From positions 1-52,802 of the forward strand of contig JAFSIS010000054.1 of assembly GCA_017439665.1 (NCBI GenBank): a DNA stretch of 52,802 bases, written 5' to 3'. The translations under genes and the position numbers were made by a program. This document shows positions 52,557 through 52,802 of the stretch, piece by piece; position 1 is the stretch's first letter, and each line of letters begins with the position of its first letter. Below the pieces are notes generated by a model. It had not been told where the DNA came from. It saw only the letters and a program-made list of their open reading frames with translations, and did no database searches. The DNA comes from Lachnospiraceae bacterium. Its GTDB lineage: Bacteria; Bacillota; Clostridia; Lachnospirales; Lachnospiraceae.

Positions 52557-52802
52557 CTATTGGATTTTTATGGCTGCTGTCGGTTGGAAATATCATCAAC
52601 GATCTTTTCAAGCGTGGCAGTTTCCCACTTTAATTTAGTGGTATCTTGCTTTAATTGATTTACTCAAACTTCGCACTTAAATTTTAGCTATGCACCTTGA
52701 AAATTCAATACCTGGCAGTTATTCAATTGTCAATATTCAGATCTTAAGCGGCTTGGAGTTGCGTTTTCAACAATGCCGGAAGTGCATTCATAAATGCATC
52801 CA
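52557..52802 (-). pseudogene. Remnants of minus-strand genes at the window edge
   Basis: On the minus strand a 31-codon piece (52568-52663) ends with ATLEKIVDDISNRQQP and a stop, but stops occur just upstream in frame, so it looks like the 3' end of a broken gene. A second piece enters from the right end and stops at 52744-52746 (ending ALPALLKTQLQAA). I recognise neither; a mobile-element tail is possible. Confidence 0.3.

Overview
The window looks like the chromosome of a spore-forming anaerobic Firmicute of the Lachnospiraceae/Clostridia type. The evidence is strong AGGAGG ribosome binding sites with several TTG/GTG starts, an FMN riboswitch in front of a rib operon, the DapL route to diaminopimelate, a glnA-ANTAR pair, dipicolinate synthase genes (spore core), a Spo0A-type DNA-binding protein, an Mbeg1-like lipase-fold protein and a PanT-type vitamin transporter. 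I cannot name the species from the sequence alone.

Layout. 1-4361: nitrogen and amino-acid metabolism (gltD 3' part, glnA, an ANTAR regulator with a degenerate receiver, dapL). 4459-6135: chemoreceptor. 6145-10373: FMN riboswitch and ribD-ribE-ribBA-ribH, with a multi-hairpin intergenic element between ribE and ribBA. 10616-15303: carAB on the minus strand, led by a good promoter and a terminator-like attenuator. 15335-17173: polytopic DUF6020-type membrane protein (minus). 17300-22225: a leader with a palindromic element and a terminator/alternative-helix pair, then an E. coli-AsnB-type asparagine synthetase that appears to start with ATT, then purB and purA. 22252-25666: minus-strand dpaA-dpaB-asnB, led by a sigma-K-like promoter (mother-cell sporulation operon). 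25839-30410: LysR regulator and a MaoC hydratase / CoA-transferase / GntP permease operon for a short-chain acid. 30610-34089: coenzyme A genes (coaBC, PanT-like ECF S component, coaX) and a TraX-like protein. 34143-36318: receiver-less Spo0A DNA-binding domain protein and glgA.

From 36402 the window becomes more accessory: a very large secreted glucosaminidase-like protein with Ig-like modules and a tail of nine 8-residue repeats; a membrane-anchored MORN protein; a cytidylate-kinase-like protein; a nucleoid-associated protein; an Mbeg1-like hydrolase. 44684-45634 is an AT-rich island: a compact RNA with two hairpins carrying the same GACGA loop on different paired stems, a UUCG hairpin and a terminator, followed directly by a PemK/MazF-like toxin with a coiled-coil tail. 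The arrangement is that of an RNA antitoxin (type III-like) module, but I cannot assign it to ToxIN, CptIN or TenpIN. Three secreted or anchored unknown proteins and a YdcF protein follow. The window ends with a YefM-YoeB toxin-antitoxin pair whose promoter is covered by two near-identical palindromes, and with gene remnants.

Main points for a second look: the RNA/toxin island, the ATT-initiated asparagine synthetase and its leader, the two palindromic intergenic elements, the sigma-K-like dpaAB-asnB operon, the carAB attenuator, and the receiver-less Spo0A.
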